DNA of 64,000 bases, taken from the NCBI RefSeq assembly GCF_030733845.1, contig NZ_CP132311.1, positions 1,677,501 through 1,741,500 of the forward strand. Reading direction: 5' to 3'. The DNA is from Shinella zoogloeoides. Its GTDB lineage: Bacteria > Pseudomonadota > Alphaproteobacteria > Rhizobiales > Rhizobiaceae. Below, one piece after another: positions 26,513 to 36,958 of this stretch. The position numbers were made by a program, and so were the translations under genes. The notes beneath the pieces are model-generated. The model was not told where the DNA came from. It made no database searches and saw only the letters and a list, made by a program, of their open reading frames with translations. The stretch's first letter is position 1; every line of letters begins with the position of its first letter.

Positions 26513-27750
26513 ATGATCGCGAAAGCGTGCAGCGCGACGGCGGCGTAAAGGCCGAAGCCGGCGAGCAGCCGCTGCGGCGCCGTCATCGGATCGAGCGCCC
26601 GTCGCGGCTTCACGCCACCGGCGCCGAGAAGGCTCAGCACGGTGAAGACGGCAAGCCCGGCCATGAGCAGCCGGACCGGCAACCCGATGCGCCACCCCAC
26701 CCACAGGATCGCCAGCGTCACGAGGAAACTCGCGGCCAGAAGGCCGAACCGCGTCGAAAACACCTGGCGCAGCACTTGGCCGCCGTCGAACCGGTGCATG
26801 GGCAGGAGGTTGAGGAGGTTGAAGGCGCCGACGATCAGCAGGAAGACGAGCAGCATGGCGCCGGTCGCGGGACCTGAAGCGTCATTGAGGGCAATGAGCG
26901 GCGGCACGAGAAAGGCCGACATGCCCGCCCCCATCAGGGCACAGACGGCGACCTCGAAATGCGAATTGTAGGGTCGCCCGCCGACGGCGATGCCGCCGAG
27001 CAGCGGCACGAAGATCATGCGCACCCGCTGATGGCCGAAGGCGCGGTATGCGGCCATGTGGCCGAACTCGTGCAGCACGATCGCGACGGTCAGCAGGCTG
27101 GAAAGCAGCAATCCCTGCGGGTTCAGCCCGAAGAACGGCCAGAGCAGCAGCGTGGACAGCACGGCAAGCCCCGCCTGCATCAGCGGATGTTCCAGAACGC
27201 CGCGCACCTCGCCCTTTCCCGTCGCAAGCCAGAGGTCCAGCGCCTTCATCTCCCGCCGAAGCTGGATGTAGCGGAAAAGCAGGAAGGCAACGCCGCGGTA
27301 GCGGTCGGTCTGCTCGACGGTGAGCGCCGTGCCGCCCGGCACGGCCCGCAGGAAGCGCCGCTCAACGTAATTCCGCCAGAAGGACGCATCGAGTGCGCTG
27401 TCCTCGACCACCCGCGTTTCGCAGGCGATGCCCTCGGTGTCCGATGCCTCGCTCACGCAAAGCGTGCGCGTGATCGGATCGCCCCGGCGGTCGGGATAGG
27501 AAAAGGTCTGCCGGACATGGTCGAGGGAAAGCCGCTCGCTGGAGAGCACCGACGGGTGCCAGTCGGCGTTCGCGCCAAGCGGGCTGACCAGCGCTGCGAT
27601 GCGGCCTGGGGGTGCATGAAAGGCGCGCGTGACTTGGAGCGTGCGGCGCCCGACCGGCGCGGCGATCAGCAGCCAGATCAGGCCCAGATTGATCGCCAGA
27701 AGCAGGATGACCGAAACCGATGTCGACATGCCGTCCTCCCCGGCCATCAT
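26485..27750 (-). CDS. M50-family intramembrane metalloprotease with N-terminal extension
   Basis: 421 residues. The zinc site is H227-E-F-G-H231 ([13 protein letters not shown]) with the third ligand D322 in HRFDGGQVL. The first 180 residues hold one transmembrane helix (about 10-32), then a soluble domain. That part looks like SRPBCC or a polyketide cyclase ([42 protein letters not shown]). The remaining helices surround the active site. The N-terminal fusion is not usual for site-2 proteases. MSTSVSV at residue 8 is an alternative start. Confidence 0.85.
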   Translation of the reverse strand: MMAGEDGMSTSVSVILLLAINLGLIWLLIAAPVGRRTLQVTRAFHAPPGRIAALVSPLGANADWHPSVLSSERLSLDHVRQTFSYPDRRGDPITRTLCVSEASDTEGIACETRVVEDSALDASFWRNYVERRFLRAVPGGTALTVEQTDRYRGVAFLLFRYIQLRREMKALDLWLATGKGEVRGVLEHPLMQAGLAVLSTLLLWPFFGLNPQGLLLSSLLTVAIVLHEFGHMAAYRAFGHQRVRMIFVPLLGGIAVGGRPYNSHFEVAVCALMGAGMSAFLVPPLIALNDASGPATGAMLLVFLLIVGAFNLLNLLPMHRFDGGQVLRQVFSTRFGLLAASFLVTLAILWVGWRIGLPVRLLMAGLAVFTVLSLLGAGGVKPRRALDPMTAPQRLLAGFGLYAAVALHAFAIIYACDRLFG

Positions 27751-27833
27751 GGCAGGTGAGAAGCAAGGCTAACGGCAATCTCCTAACAAATGTTAAGAAT
27801 CGGCCACACGCGCACCGTGACCATTCTCTGATG

Positions 27834-28784
27834 TCACTCGAAGGCGATGTCGGCCTCGACCTTTCGGCTCTTGTGCTCGCGCCAGATGATGAAGAGGCCC
27901 GAGGCGACGATGATCGCGATGCCGAGCCATTTCGACGGCGTCGGGAAATCGCCGAAGATCGCATAGCCGAGCACGGTCGCCGAGATGATCTCGAAATACT
28001 GGAAGGGCGCCAGCAGCGAGAGCGGCGCCATGCGGAAGGCGCGCACGACCAGCATGTGGGCATAGCCGGAAAGCGCGCCCAGGATGACGAGGAGCACCAG
28101 CGTGAAGACCGAGGTCGGCAGCGACGGCGCGAAATCGGCGATCCCGGCGGTGTCTCCAATGAACAGGGCCGCGCCCATGAAGATCGTGCCGCCGAAGCCG
28201 GCGATCGTCTGCATGGTGAGCGGCGAATCGGCGTCGCCGATGGCGCGGTTCATGAAAAGGTAGATCGAATAGAGGAAGGCGCAGGCGACCGGCAGCAGCG
28301 CCGTCCAGCCGAACAGGATGAAGCTCGGCTGGATGACGATCAGCGCGCCGCCGAAGCCGACGACGATGGCAAGCCAGCGCCGCCAGCCGACCTTGTCGCC
28401 GAGGAAGGCCGCCGACATGGCGGTCAGGATGAAGGGCTCGACGAAATAGATCGCGAAGACGTCGGCGAGCGGCATGTATTTCACGGCCGCGAAGAACAGG
28501 AGGCTCGCCGCGCCGTGGATGGCGCCGCGCAGCAGGTTCAGCCACGGTTGCTTCGGGCGCAGTGTCGCGGCGCCGGCCGCGGTGAAGATCAGCGGGATCG
28601 TGCAGACGACCTGGAAGAAGAAGCGGTAGAACGTCACCTGCCCCGGCGACATGTCGGCGAAGGTCGCCATGTATTTGGCGATCGCATCCATGCAGGGCAG
28701 CATCAGCATGGCGACGGCCATCAGTGCCACGCCCTGCATGGTGTTTCCGCCGGATTGGTCGGTGGTGCTGGCTTTCATGGTCAT
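27834..28784 (-). CDS. DMT-superfamily (EamA) transporter
   Basis: 316 residues with ten predicted transmembrane helices and two EamA repeats. Features are VTFYRFFFQVVCTIPL, LADVFAIYFVEPFILTAMSA, FLGDKVGWRRWLAIVVGFGG and the closing PSKWLGIAIIVASGLFIIWREH. The substrate of drug/metabolite transporters cannot be deduced from sequence. The ATG at 28782-28784 (MTMKAS) is chosen; the upstream open frame lacks family content. Divergent from the XRE regulator. Confidence 0.92.
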   Translation of the reverse strand: MTMKASTTDQSGGNTMQGVALMAVAMLMLPCMDAIAKYMATFADMSPGQVTFYRFFFQVVCTIPLIFTAAGAATLRPKQPWLNLLRGAIHGAASLLFFAAVKYMPLADVFAIYFVEPFILTAMSAAFLGDKVGWRRWLAIVVGFGGALIVIQPSFILFGWTALLPVACAFLYSIYLFMNRAIGDADSPLTMQTIAGFGGTIFMGAALFIGDTAGIADFAPSLPTSVFTLVLLVILGALSGYAHMLVVRAFRMAPLSLLAPFQYFEIISATVLGYAIFGDFPTPSKWLGIAIIVASGLFIIWREHKSRKVEADIAFE

Positions 28785-28928
28785 GGCGCGACTCCCTCGT
28801 CCCCCCTGCATAGTCGTTTTGCATCCGCGGGCAATGCCGGAAATCCTGCCGTGGCGCGCGGCGGCGCAAAGCGGCGCATTTGAGGTAGAAGGTGTTCCCC
28901 GATTGCCTGTAAACTTGCGGAAAGGACA

Positions 28929-29345
28929 ATGGAGGCCGTGATGACCTTTCCCGGCGAGAGCAACGCCATCCCCTTCCCTTCGGGCCGCGCCGACGGCGAC
29001 ACGCTCGGCGGCCGCCTCTGGCGGGCGCGCGATGCGCTCGGCCTCTCCCTCGAAGATCTCGCCTCCCGCATCGGCCTGCCCGAGCAGACGGTGAGCGGCT
29101 GGGAACGCGACCATGCCGAGCCGGACACCAAGGCGCTGTTCATGCTGGCCGGCGTGCTCTCCGTCTCGCCCTCCTGGCTGATCGCCGGCATCGGCGAGGC
29201 CCCGGCGGAGCCTGCCAGCGACGAGCACCTGCATCCGCTGCTGCGCCAGCTCCGGGAAGTCCACCAGCTTCACGACCAGACAGGCAAGGCAATCGCCGCG
29301 CTCGAAGCCGAGGTCGCCAGATTGATCAAAAAAGATCAAGGCTGA
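28929..29345 (+). CDS. XRE-family helix-turn-helix regulator
   Basis: 138 residues. HTH at about 28-85: [40 protein letters not shown]. The C-terminal third, ending in a charged helix ([21 protein letters not shown]), may dimerise. AAAGGA precedes the ATG at 28929; a second in-frame ATG at 28941 has GGAGG. It lies just upstream of the formaldehyde dehydrogenase gene and may control it, but no operator is evident. Confidence 0.9.
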   Translation: MEAVMTFPGESNAIPFPSGRADGDTLGGRLWRARDALGLSLEDLASRIGLPEQTVSGWERDHAEPDTKALFMLAGVLSVSPSWLIAGIGEAPAEPASDEHLHPLLRQLREVHQLHDQTGKAIAALEAEVARLIKKDQG

Positions 29346-29428
29346 CTTTTACCCGTTTTTCGCACTTGAGAGCCCGGGCCGGCTCTGCAATGGTCCGCCC
29401 GAAAGAGAATCCGCATAGGGAGACGAAC

Positions 29429-30552
<1,124 letters not shown>

Positions 30553-30556
<4 letters not shown>

Positions 30557-31020
30557 TACCCGCCACGGCCTATGACGTCGACGTGCGGAGGCTGGATGGC
30601 TTCTCCGCCGTCGAACTCTACACGCTGCTGCGGCTGCGCGTGGACGTCTTCGTCGTCGAGCAGGCCTGCGCCTATCCGGAACTGGACGGCAAGGACGAGG
30701 ACGCGTTCCATCTCCGGCTGCTGATCGGCGGCGAGACGGCGGGCTATGCGCGGCTATGGCGGCCGGAAGACGGGCCGCCACGCATCGGCCGCGTGCTCGT
30801 TTCGCCTGCCCATCGCGGCAAACGGCTCGGGGAGGCCGTCATGCAGGAGGCGATCAGGGCCTGCGCGGCGCACTTCCCCGGCACGCCGATCGCGCTTTCC
30901 GCACAAAGCCACCTGGAACGCTTCTACCGGTCGCTTGGCTTTTCGCCGACGTCGGAGGAATATGTCGAAGACGGGATACCGCATATCGACATGATCCGAC
31001 CATATCCAACCCAGGGGTAG
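30553..31020 (+). CDS. GNAT-family acetyltransferase (ElaA-like)
   Basis: 155 residues from a TTG start at 30553 that overlaps the TGA of frmA, implying coupled translation; no ATG is nearer. Motif [20 protein letters not shown] is typical of the ElaA group, and the acetyl-CoA loop reads [18 protein letters not shown]. The [15 protein letters not shown] segment completes the fold. The acceptor is unknown. Its place directly behind frmA suggests a shared transcript, but not necessarily a shared pathway. Confidence 0.85.
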
Positions 31021-31022
31021 CC

Positions 31023-31508
31023 ATGAGCATCGCAAGCCGGCAGGGAATGGAAGTGAAACGCATGATTGCCGCGACGATCGTCTCGGCTGTCGCGCTGGCG
31101 CCCACCTTCGCGCTTGCCGGGCCGGAGGGCACCTATGCCATGACGGGCACCAATCCCGGCGACAAGAGCCCCTACGAGGGCGTGATCGAGGTGAAGAAGA
31201 CCGGCGAGACCTATGCCGTCACCTGGCGCTTCGGCGCGGACGAGACCAAGGGCATCGGCACGCTCGCCGGGGGTTCGGGCAGGACGCTTGCGGTCAGCTA
31301 CGATGCCGGCGAGAGCCACGGCATCGCGCTCTTTGAACTCCAGGGCGACGGATCCTGGTCCGGCGTCTGGTCGAGCATGGGCGGCGAGACGCTCGGAACG
31401 GAAATCTGGCGCCCGCAAGGCGGCGCCACCACGACGCGCGGCGGCGCGGCGGGCTCGACGCCCGCAAGCGCCTCGACCCCGGACGGCAAGGGCGCCGCAC
31501 GCCGATAG
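31023..31508 (+). CDS. Small exported protein of unknown function
   Basis: 161 residues. Signal peptide of about 35 residues (MIAATIVSAVALAPTFALA), then a beta-rich domain (GTYAMTGTNPGDKSPYEGVIEV, YAVTWRFGADETKGIGTLA, TLAVSYDAG, GIALFELQGDGSWSGVWSS). The last 30 residues are low-complexity Ala, Gly and Thr. The repeated strands suggest a barrel or lipocalin-like fold in the periplasm. No family assigned. It lies two bases after the GNAT gene. Confidence 0.8.
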   Translation: MSIASRQGMEVKRMIAATIVSAVALAPTFALAGPEGTYAMTGTNPGDKSPYEGVIEVKKTGETYAVTWRFGADETKGIGTLAGGSGRTLAVSYDAGESHGIALFELQGDGSWSGVWSSMGGETLGTEIWRPQGGATTTRGGAAGSTPASASTPDGKGAARR

Positions 31509-31526
31509 CCGGAAGAGAGCAGACGC

Positions 31527-32000
31527 ATGACCGACACCCTGCCGACCATCTTCGTCGATGCGGATGCCTGCCCGGTGAAGCCGGAAATCCTGAAGGTCGC
31601 CGAACGCCACGGCCTGCCGGTCACCTTCGTCGCCAATTCGGGCCTGCGCCCGTCGCGCGATCCCATGATCCGGAACGTCATCGTCTCGGGCGCCTTCGAT
31701 GCGGCGGACAACTGGATCGTCGAGAACGTAAAGGAAGGCGACATCGTCATTACGGCCGATGTTCCGCTTGCCGGCCGCACCGTCGCCAAGGGCGCCCATG
31801 TCACCGGCCCGACCGGGCGGCTCTTCGACCAGACGAATATCGGCATGGCCAGCGCCATGCGCGATCTCGGCGCGCACCTGCGCGAGACCGGCGAGAGCAA
31901 GGGCTACAACGCCGCCTTTTCGCCGCGCGACCGTTCCGCCTTCCTCGAAACGCTCGACCGCCTCTGCCGCCGGGCAAGGAATGCGCGGGCAGGCTCATGA
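31527..32000 (+). CDS. YaiI/YqxD (DUF188) family protein
   Basis: 157 residues. The start TIFVDADACPVKPEILKVAERHG is the family hallmark, followed by DNWIVENVKEGDIVITADVPLAGR, with PIN-like acidic residues. This conserved cytoplasmic family has an unclear function. Its stop overlaps the start of the DUF1345 gene (ATGA). Confidence 0.94.
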   Translation: MTDTLPTIFVDADACPVKPEILKVAERHGLPVTFVANSGLRPSRDPMIRNVIVSGAFDAADNWIVENVKEGDIVITADVPLAGRTVAKGAHVTGPTGRLFDQTNIGMASAMRDLGAHLRETGESKGYNAAFSPRDRSAFLETLDRLCRRARNARAGS

Positions 32001-32653
32001 CGGGAAAGCCGGGACCCCGGACCTACGGCCGCCATGTGCCGTTCTATGCCGGCATCGGCGCAGCGGCGGCGGTGCTCGCCGTCACGCTCTGGCTGGAGCC
32101 GGCTTTCGCCGTCGATATCGCGGCCGTCGTCTTCTTTCTCTGCTACCTGCTGCTGACGTCCCTGCGCCTGCCGCACCTCACGGCCACCTATCTCGAACAT
32201 TATGCGACGGATACCGACGAGCCGATGGCGATCATCTTCGCCGTCACCTTCGCCGCCGTCGCAATTTCGACGGGCTCGCTCTTCATCGTGCTGAACCGGC
32301 CCGCCGCAACGGTTCCCGAGTTCGCACTCGCCTTCGCCTCGGTCGCGCTCGGGTGGCTCACCATCCACACGATGGCTGCCCTGCACTACGCCCATCTCTA
32401 CTGGCGGCCCGGCAGCACGGCCGGCAGCCGGGACATCGGCAAGAGCCTCGATTTTCCCGGCGACGCACCGCCCGGCGTCTATGATTTCCTTTATTTCGCC
32501 TTCGTGATCGGCATGACGGCACAGACATCGGACGTGGCGATCACCTCCACGGCAATGCGCAAGGTCAACCTGCTGCACGCCGTCGTTTCCTTCTTCTTCA
32601 ACACGGTGCTGGTCGCCGCCGCCGTCAATGCGGCGGTGTCGCTCGCCTCCTGA
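31997..32653 (+). CDS. DUF1345 family membrane protein
   Basis: 218 residues with five predicted transmembrane segments. VFFLCYLLLTSLRLPHLT, LGWLTIHTMAALHYAHLYW and YFAFVIGMTAQTSDVAIT identify the family. Function unknown. It overlaps the YaiI gene by four bases and precedes fghA by 18 bases, so all appear to lie on one transcript beginning at frmA. Confidence 0.9.
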   Translation: MTGKPGPRTYGRHVPFYAGIGAAAAVLAVTLWLEPAFAVDIAAVVFFLCYLLLTSLRLPHLTATYLEHYATDTDEPMAIIFAVTFAAVAISTGSLFIVLNRPAATVPEFALAFASVALGWLTIHTMAALHYAHLYWRPGSTAGSRDIGKSLDFPGDAPPGVYDFLYFAFVIGMTAQTSDVAITSTAMRKVNLLHAVVSFFFNTVLVAAAVNAAVSLAS

Positions 32654-32671
32654 GAACAATCGGGGTCTTCC

Positions 32672-33505
32672 ATGAAAGTGCTTTCCCAGAATACGGCCTT
32701 CGACGGCATGCAGGGCGTGTTTTCCCACGATTCGGAGGCCTGCAAATGCGAGATGACCTTCGCCGTCTTCGTGCCGCCGCAGGCGACCCGCGAGCCGCGG
32801 CCGGTGCTCTGGTATCTCTCCGGCCTCACCTGCACCCATGCCAACGTGATGGAAAAGGGCGAATATCGCCGCATGGCCGCCGAACTCGGCCTCATCGTGG
32901 TTTGCCCTGACGTAAGCCCGCGCGGCAACGACGTACCGGACGAGCTCACCAACTGGCAGATGGGCAAGGGCGCCGGCTTCTATCTCGATGCCACGGAAGA
33001 GCCCTGGGCCGAGAACTTCCAGATGTACTCCTATGTCACGGAAGAGCTTCCCAATTTCCTCCGCCAACACTTCCGCATGGACATGGACCGGCAGGGCATT
33101 TTCGGCCATTCCATGGGCGGCCACGGCGCCATGACGATCGCGCTCAAGCATCCTGACCGCTTCAAAAGCTGCTCGGCCTTCGCCCCCATCGTCGAGCCGT
33201 CGACGGCCGACTGGTCCGCGCCTGCCTTCGAAAAATACCTTGGCGCCGACAAGGCGAAATGGCGCGAATACGATGCCTGCGCGCTGGTGGCCGACGGTGC
33301 CCGCTTCCCTGAATTCCTGATCGACCAGGGCAAGGCCGACGGCTTCCTCGAAAACGGCCTGCGGCCCTGGCTCTTCGAGGAGGCGATCAAGGACACGGAC
33401 ATCAAGCTGACGTTGCGCATGCACGAGCGCTACGACCATTCCTACTACTTCATCTCCACCTTCATGGACGATCACCTGAAGTGGCATGCCGAACGCCTCG
33501 GCTGA
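32672..33505 (+). CDS. fghA: S-formylglutathione hydrolase
   Basis: 277 residues. Hydrolyses S-formylglutathione to formate and glutathione, completing formaldehyde detoxification after FrmA. Esterase D fold with triad S147 (GHSMGG), D223 (DQGKADGF) and H256 (RYDHSYYF). The LSGLTCTHANVMEKGEYRR block is typical. It is the last gene of the plus-strand run before the guanidine riboswitch. Confidence 0.96.
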   Translation: MKVLSQNTAFDGMQGVFSHDSEACKCEMTFAVFVPPQATREPRPVLWYLSGLTCTHANVMEKGEYRRMAAELGLIVVCPDVSPRGNDVPDELTNWQMGKGAGFYLDATEEPWAENFQMYSYVTEELPNFLRQHFRMDMDRQGIFGHSMGGHGAMTIALKHPDRFKSCSAFAPIVEPSTADWSAPAFEKYLGADKAKWREYDACALVADGARFPEFLIDQGKADGFLENGLRPWLFEEAIKDTDIKLTLRMHERYDHSYYFISTFMDDHLKWHAERLG

Positions 33506-33586
33506 CGACCAAGATATGGCGGGGGTGCATGGCTGACATGCCGCTCCCGCCCTTGCCTTCGATACGCGGATCGGCAATATTCCGCC

Positions 33587-33642
33587 CGGTAGACGGCTAC
33601 CGCCGGAGAAAGCTCCGGTCACGATTGCGGGGACGGCCTCGC
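33587..33642 (+). promoter_or_regulatory. Guanidine-II (mini-ykkC) riboswitch
   Basis: Two short hairpins each carry an ACGG tetraloop: CGGTAG-ACGG-CTACCG (33587-33602) and GCGGGG-ACGG-CCTCGC (33627-33642). A third hairpin, CCGGAG-AAAG-CTCCGG, lies between them. Paired ACGR loops define this riboswitch, which senses guanidinium through loop-loop contact. It lies 24 bases upstream of an SMR exporter gene, as expected for a guanidine-induced ON switch. Confidence 0.93.
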
Positions 33643-33665
33643 TCCTTTGAAACGGAGTAGGCACA

Positions 33666-33980
33666 ATGTCCTGGATTCTTCTCACCCTTGCAGGTCTCTT
33701 TGAAATCGGCTGGGCCATCGGTCTGAAATATACCGACGGTTTCACCAAGCCGCTTCCGACCGCCCTCACCGCCGGTTCGATGGTCATCAGCATCGTGCTG
33801 CTCGGCCTTGCCGTGAAGACGCTGCCGATCGGCACGGCCTATGCGATCTGGACCGGTATCGGCACGGTGGGCACGGTGATGCTCGGCATCTTCCTTTTCG
33901 CCGAGCCGGTGACGGCGCTGCGCATGGGCTGCATCGCCTTCATCGTCACCGGCATCCTCGGCCTGAAATTCGTCGCCTGA
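33666..33980 (+). CDS. gdx: Guanidinium exporter, SMR family
   Basis: 104 residues with four transmembrane helices. The N-terminal WILLTLAGLFEIGWAIGLKY holds the conserved membrane Glu, and PIGTAYAIWTGIGTVGTVM is the family signature. It belongs to the Gdx/SugE subgroup, which exchanges guanidinium for protons, rather than the broad multidrug EmrE group. The guanidine-II riboswitch upstream supports this. Convergent with the DoxX gene, nearly touching it. Confidence 0.95.
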   Translation: MSWILLTLAGLFEIGWAIGLKYTDGFTKPLPTALTAGSMVISIVLLGLAVKTLPIGTAYAIWTGIGTVGTVMLGIFLFAEPVTALRMGCIAFIVTGILGLKFVA

Positions 33981-33981
33981 A

Positions 33982-34368
33982 CTACGCCCGGCGATTGTCG
34001 AAGGCGAAAGCCCCCGGCCCTGCGAAAACGAGGTAGAGGAAGACGAACGAGAAGAGAATCGCGGCATCGCCGCGATTGTTGACCGGGAAGAAGCTCTGCG
34101 GCGCATGCGCCATGAAATAGGCAACCGCCATGAAGCCGCAGAGCACGAAGGCCACCGGCCGCGTGAACAGCCCCACCAATACCAGAAAACCGCCCACCAC
34201 CTCCAGCGCACCCGCGACGCCGATCAGGTTCATGAGGTTGCCGAACGGCTGCTCTGCCGGCGGAAAATCGAAAAATTTCTGCGTGCCGTGCTCGATGAAG
34301 AGCAGCGCCGTCATGATGCGCAGCGCCGCCAGCGCCTGCGGTCGATAGGCGGACAACCGGTCGAACAT
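33982..34368 (-). CDS. DoxX family membrane protein
   Basis: 128 residues with four transmembrane helices. ALRIMTALLFIEHGTQKFFDFP, GVAGALEVVGGFLVLVGLFTRP and AVAYFMAHAPQSFFPVNNRGDAAILF are typical of DoxX/YphA proteins. Inner membrane, redox-related in some bacteria; function here unknown. Confidence 0.92.
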   Translation of the reverse strand: MFDRLSAYRPQALAALRIMTALLFIEHGTQKFFDFPPAEQPFGNLMNLIGVAGALEVVGGFLVLVGLFTRPVAFVLCGFMAVAYFMAHAPQSFFPVNNRGDAAILFSFVFLYLVFAGPGAFAFDNRRA

Positions 34369-34424
34369 GCCTGCACTCCCCTCGGTTTCACTCGAAGGGG
34401 AGTGTAGCACGCTCGCGACGCAAG

Positions 34425-35210
34425 TCAGCGCGGGATGTCGGCCAGCACGGCGGCGGCGATGTCCAGTTCCTCGCGCCGCAGTTCGCGGCGGCGGAAGGCT
34501 TCCTCGTCGGTGCCCCAGTGCTCGATCTGCCAGTCCTCGTCCACATGGGCGAGCGACCAGGCTTTGTCGGCATCGATCACGCCCTCGGCGAGCGCCAGGC
34601 CGAGCAGCGCCGAACCGGTGAGCGTCGTCACCGTGTGGACGCAGGCGAGCGCCAGCGGATCGCGATAGGCGGCGAGCGCAGCGGAGAATGCTTCGATGGC
34701 AAGCGCCGGCTGCTCCTGGTGCATGACGCCCTCGACAAGGATGAAGCGCGCGCCCTTGGCATCGGCCGCCCAGCGGATGACCGGATCCCAGCCTTCGCGC
34801 TGACGCGCGACGAGGCCATCCGGCGAATCCGCGCGGTAGCAGAGCATGTCGGTGCCGGCAAAACGCACGATTTCCTCGAACACCGCGTCGAGATTGTCGG
34901 CGACGCCGTCCACGGCGGTGTTGACGAGACGCGTCACCGGCATTTTCGCGGGATCGATCTCCTCGCCCTGCCTGTCCCACTCGGCCTTGAGCCGGTCGGC
35001 GATAGGCTGCGCCGGCACGGCGAGCAGCTTCTTGCCGGGCGTGCGCACGGGGCGGCCGTCGAGCAGGATGCGGAACCCTTCGTCCGTCCTGTCGGTCGAG
35101 ACCTCCTTGTAGAACCGCTTCGGCAGCGGACGCTTCATCTGGATCTGCGCGCGGCGCACTGGATCGGGATCGCTCATCGCTTCGGAAAGGTCGCTCAGGA
35201 TATCACGCAT
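34425..35210 (-). CDS. ATP12-family chaperone protein
   Basis: 261 residues. Homolog of the mitochondrial F1-ATPase assembly factor ATP12: KRFYKEVSTDRTDEGFRILLDGRPVRTPGK, RLVNTAVDGVADNLDAVFEEI and AHVDEDWQIEHWGTDEEA. Alphaproteobacteria share this protein with mitochondria. Probably aids F1 alpha-subunit assembly in the cytoplasm. Start and end overlap the HAD gene by eight bases, and it is the last gene of the operon rluC, HAD, ATP12. Confidence 0.95.
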   Translation of the reverse strand: MRDILSDLSEAMSDPDPVRRAQIQMKRPLPKRFYKEVSTDRTDEGFRILLDGRPVRTPGKKLLAVPAQPIADRLKAEWDRQGEEIDPAKMPVTRLVNTAVDGVADNLDAVFEEIVRFAGTDMLCYRADSPDGLVARQREGWDPVIRWAADAKGARFILVEGVMHQEQPALAIEAFSAALAAYRDPLALACVHTVTTLTGSALLGLALAEGVIDADKAWSLAHVDEDWQIEHWGTDEEAFRRRELRREELDIAAAVLADIPR

Positions 35211-35868
35211 CGGAAATCTCCAGCCAGTCGAGAAGGTCGGCAGGCGTGCGCAGGATGTGATCCGCGCCGGCCTCGACCAGTTCGGGCACCGAGGCATAGC
35301 CCCAGGAAACGCCGATCGCCTTAGCGCCGGCTGCCTTCGCCATCTGCATATCGTAAATCGCATCGCCGATGACAACCGTCCGGGCCGACTCAATTCCAGC
35401 TTCGTCGCAGCATTCCGTCACCATGGCCGGGTGCGGCTTGGACGGGCAGTCATCCGCCGTGCGCGAGACGAAGAAGGTCTTGTCGAAACCGTGCGCGGTG
35501 CGGATAAGGTCGAGGCCGCGGCGGGATTTGCCGGTGACCGCGCCGAGGATCAGGTCGTCCTCCCGCTCGAGTCGCGCCATCATGGCGTCGATGCCGGGGA
35601 AAAGCGGCTCCTGGAAGCCCGGTTCCGTGCGCACGCCGCTATAGGTCGCCTTGTAATGCGCGGTCATCGCCAGCGCCTCGTCGTCGACATGCGGCTTGCC
35701 CTGCATGCGGGCGATCGCGATGTCGAGGGTCAGGCCGATGATCGCCTTGGTCTCGGAAAGGTCCGGCCGCGCAAAACCGAAATCGACGAAAGTACGCGCC
35801 ATGACTTCATGGATCAGCTTCGCGCTGTCGACCAGCGTGCCGTCGCAATCGAACAGGACCAGCCGCAT
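35203..35868 (-). CDS. HAD-superfamily hydrolase (phosphoglycolate phosphatase-like)
   Basis: 221 residues. Motif I FDCDGTLVDS at residues 6-15, motif II at VTGKS, a lysine at PSKPHPAM and motif III VIGDAIYDMQMAKAAGA. The helical cap between residues 15 and 90 is that of the Gph/PpaX subgroup. The substrate cannot be told. The start ATG at 35866-35868 overlaps the stop of rluC. Confidence 0.93.
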   Translation of the reverse strand: MRLVLFDCDGTLVDSAKLIHEVMARTFVDFGFARPDLSETKAIIGLTLDIAIARMQGKPHVDDEALAMTAHYKATYSGVRTEPGFQEPLFPGIDAMMARLEREDDLILGAVTGKSRRGLDLIRTAHGFDKTFFVSRTADDCPSKPHPAMVTECCDEAGIESARTVVIGDAIYDMQMAKAAGAKAIGVSWGYASVPELVEAGADHILRTPADLLDWLEISDA

Positions 35869-36860
35869 CAGTCTTCCTCGTCCCCCGCGGTCTGGTCGAA
35901 GCCGAACAGGTTCCATGTCTGCACCATATGCGGTGGCAGCGGCGCGGTCACGCGCAGACGCCCGCCATTGGGATGCGGAATATCGATGCGGCGGGCGTGA
36001 AGATGCAGCTTGTTCTGCACGCCGCCCGGGAACGACCAGTTGCTGTCGGCCTCGAAATATTTGGGATCGCCGAGGATCGGGTGGCCGATATGGGCGGCGT
36101 GGACGCGAAGCTGGTGCGTGCGGCCGGTATAGGGCTCCATCTCCAGCCAGGCGTAGGTCTGCGCGGCCTGCTCGATGATCCGGTAGAAGGAAACCGCGTG
36201 ATCGGCGCCATCCTCGCCATGCTTGGCGATGCGCATGCGGTCGCCGTCGGGCGTCTGTTCCTTGACGAGCCAGGTCGAGATCTTGTCCTCGCGCTTCTTC
36301 GGCACGCCCATCACCAGCGACCAGTAGGTCTTCTTGGTGTCGCGCTCGCGGAAGGCGGCGGTCAGCTTCTGCGCCGCGCCGCGCGTGCGGGCGATGACGA
36401 GCACGCCGGACGTGTCACGGTCGAGGCGATGCACGAGGCGCGGCTTCTCGCCCTTCTGGCTCGTCCAGGCTTCCAGCATCTGGTCGATATGACGGGTGAC
36501 GCCCGAGCCGCCTTGCACCGCGATGCCGGCCGGCTTGTTGAGCACGATGACCTTGTCGTCCTCGTGCAGCAGCATGCGCGAGAGCAATTCGCCATCAGGG
36601 GAATGCTTGAGGTCGCGGCCGGCGATGGGACCGGTCTTGACGGTCTTCTCGTCTATATCCATCGGCGGAATGCGGATCGTCTGGCCGGGCTGGACGCGCG
36701 TATCGCTCTTGGCGCGGCCGCCATCGACGCGGACCTGCCCGGAGCGCAGCAATTTCTGGAGCGGGCCGAAGCCGAGGCCCGGATAATGGACCTTGAACCA
36801 CCGGTCGAGGCGCATGCCCGCCTCGTCGTTGTCCACCTGCCTGTGTTCGATGCCTGCCAT
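35868..36860 (-). CDS. rluC: RluA-family 23S rRNA pseudouridine synthase
   Basis: 330 residues. N-terminal S4-like domain (MRLDRWFKVHYPGLGFGPLQKLLRSGQVRVDGGRA, about 16-50), then the catalytic domain with D147 in HRLDRDTSGVL. The GRTHQLRVHAAHIGHPILGD segment is conserved. It makes pseudouridines in 23S rRNA; the exact positions (RluC or RluD type) are not certain. First gene of the operon with the HAD and ATP12 genes. Confidence 0.92.
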   Translation of the reverse strand: MAGIEHRQVDNDEAGMRLDRWFKVHYPGLGFGPLQKLLRSGQVRVDGGRAKSDTRVQPGQTIRIPPMDIDEKTVKTGPIAGRDLKHSPDGELLSRMLLHEDDKVIVLNKPAGIAVQGGSGVTRHIDQMLEAWTSQKGEKPRLVHRLDRDTSGVLVIARTRGAAQKLTAAFRERDTKKTYWSLVMGVPKKREDKISTWLVKEQTPDGDRMRIAKHGEDGADHAVSFYRIIEQAAQTYAWLEMEPYTGRTHQLRVHAAHIGHPILGDPKYFEADSNWSFPGGVQNKLHLHARRIDIPHPNGGRLRVTAPLPPHMVQTWNLFGFDQTAGDEED

Positions 36861-36958
36861 GTCAGCCTTCTTTCGTTGCGCCGTGCTTTAGCGCAAGAAC
36901 AGCCGAAGGGGAACAGGCGATAGCGCGACGCCAAGGAATGCCCTTGGCTGCAAAATGC

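Noticed and set aside
31904..33835. Long minus-strand frame across the fghA region
   Set aside because: Opposite fghA, DUF1345 and gdx, all of which have clear motifs.
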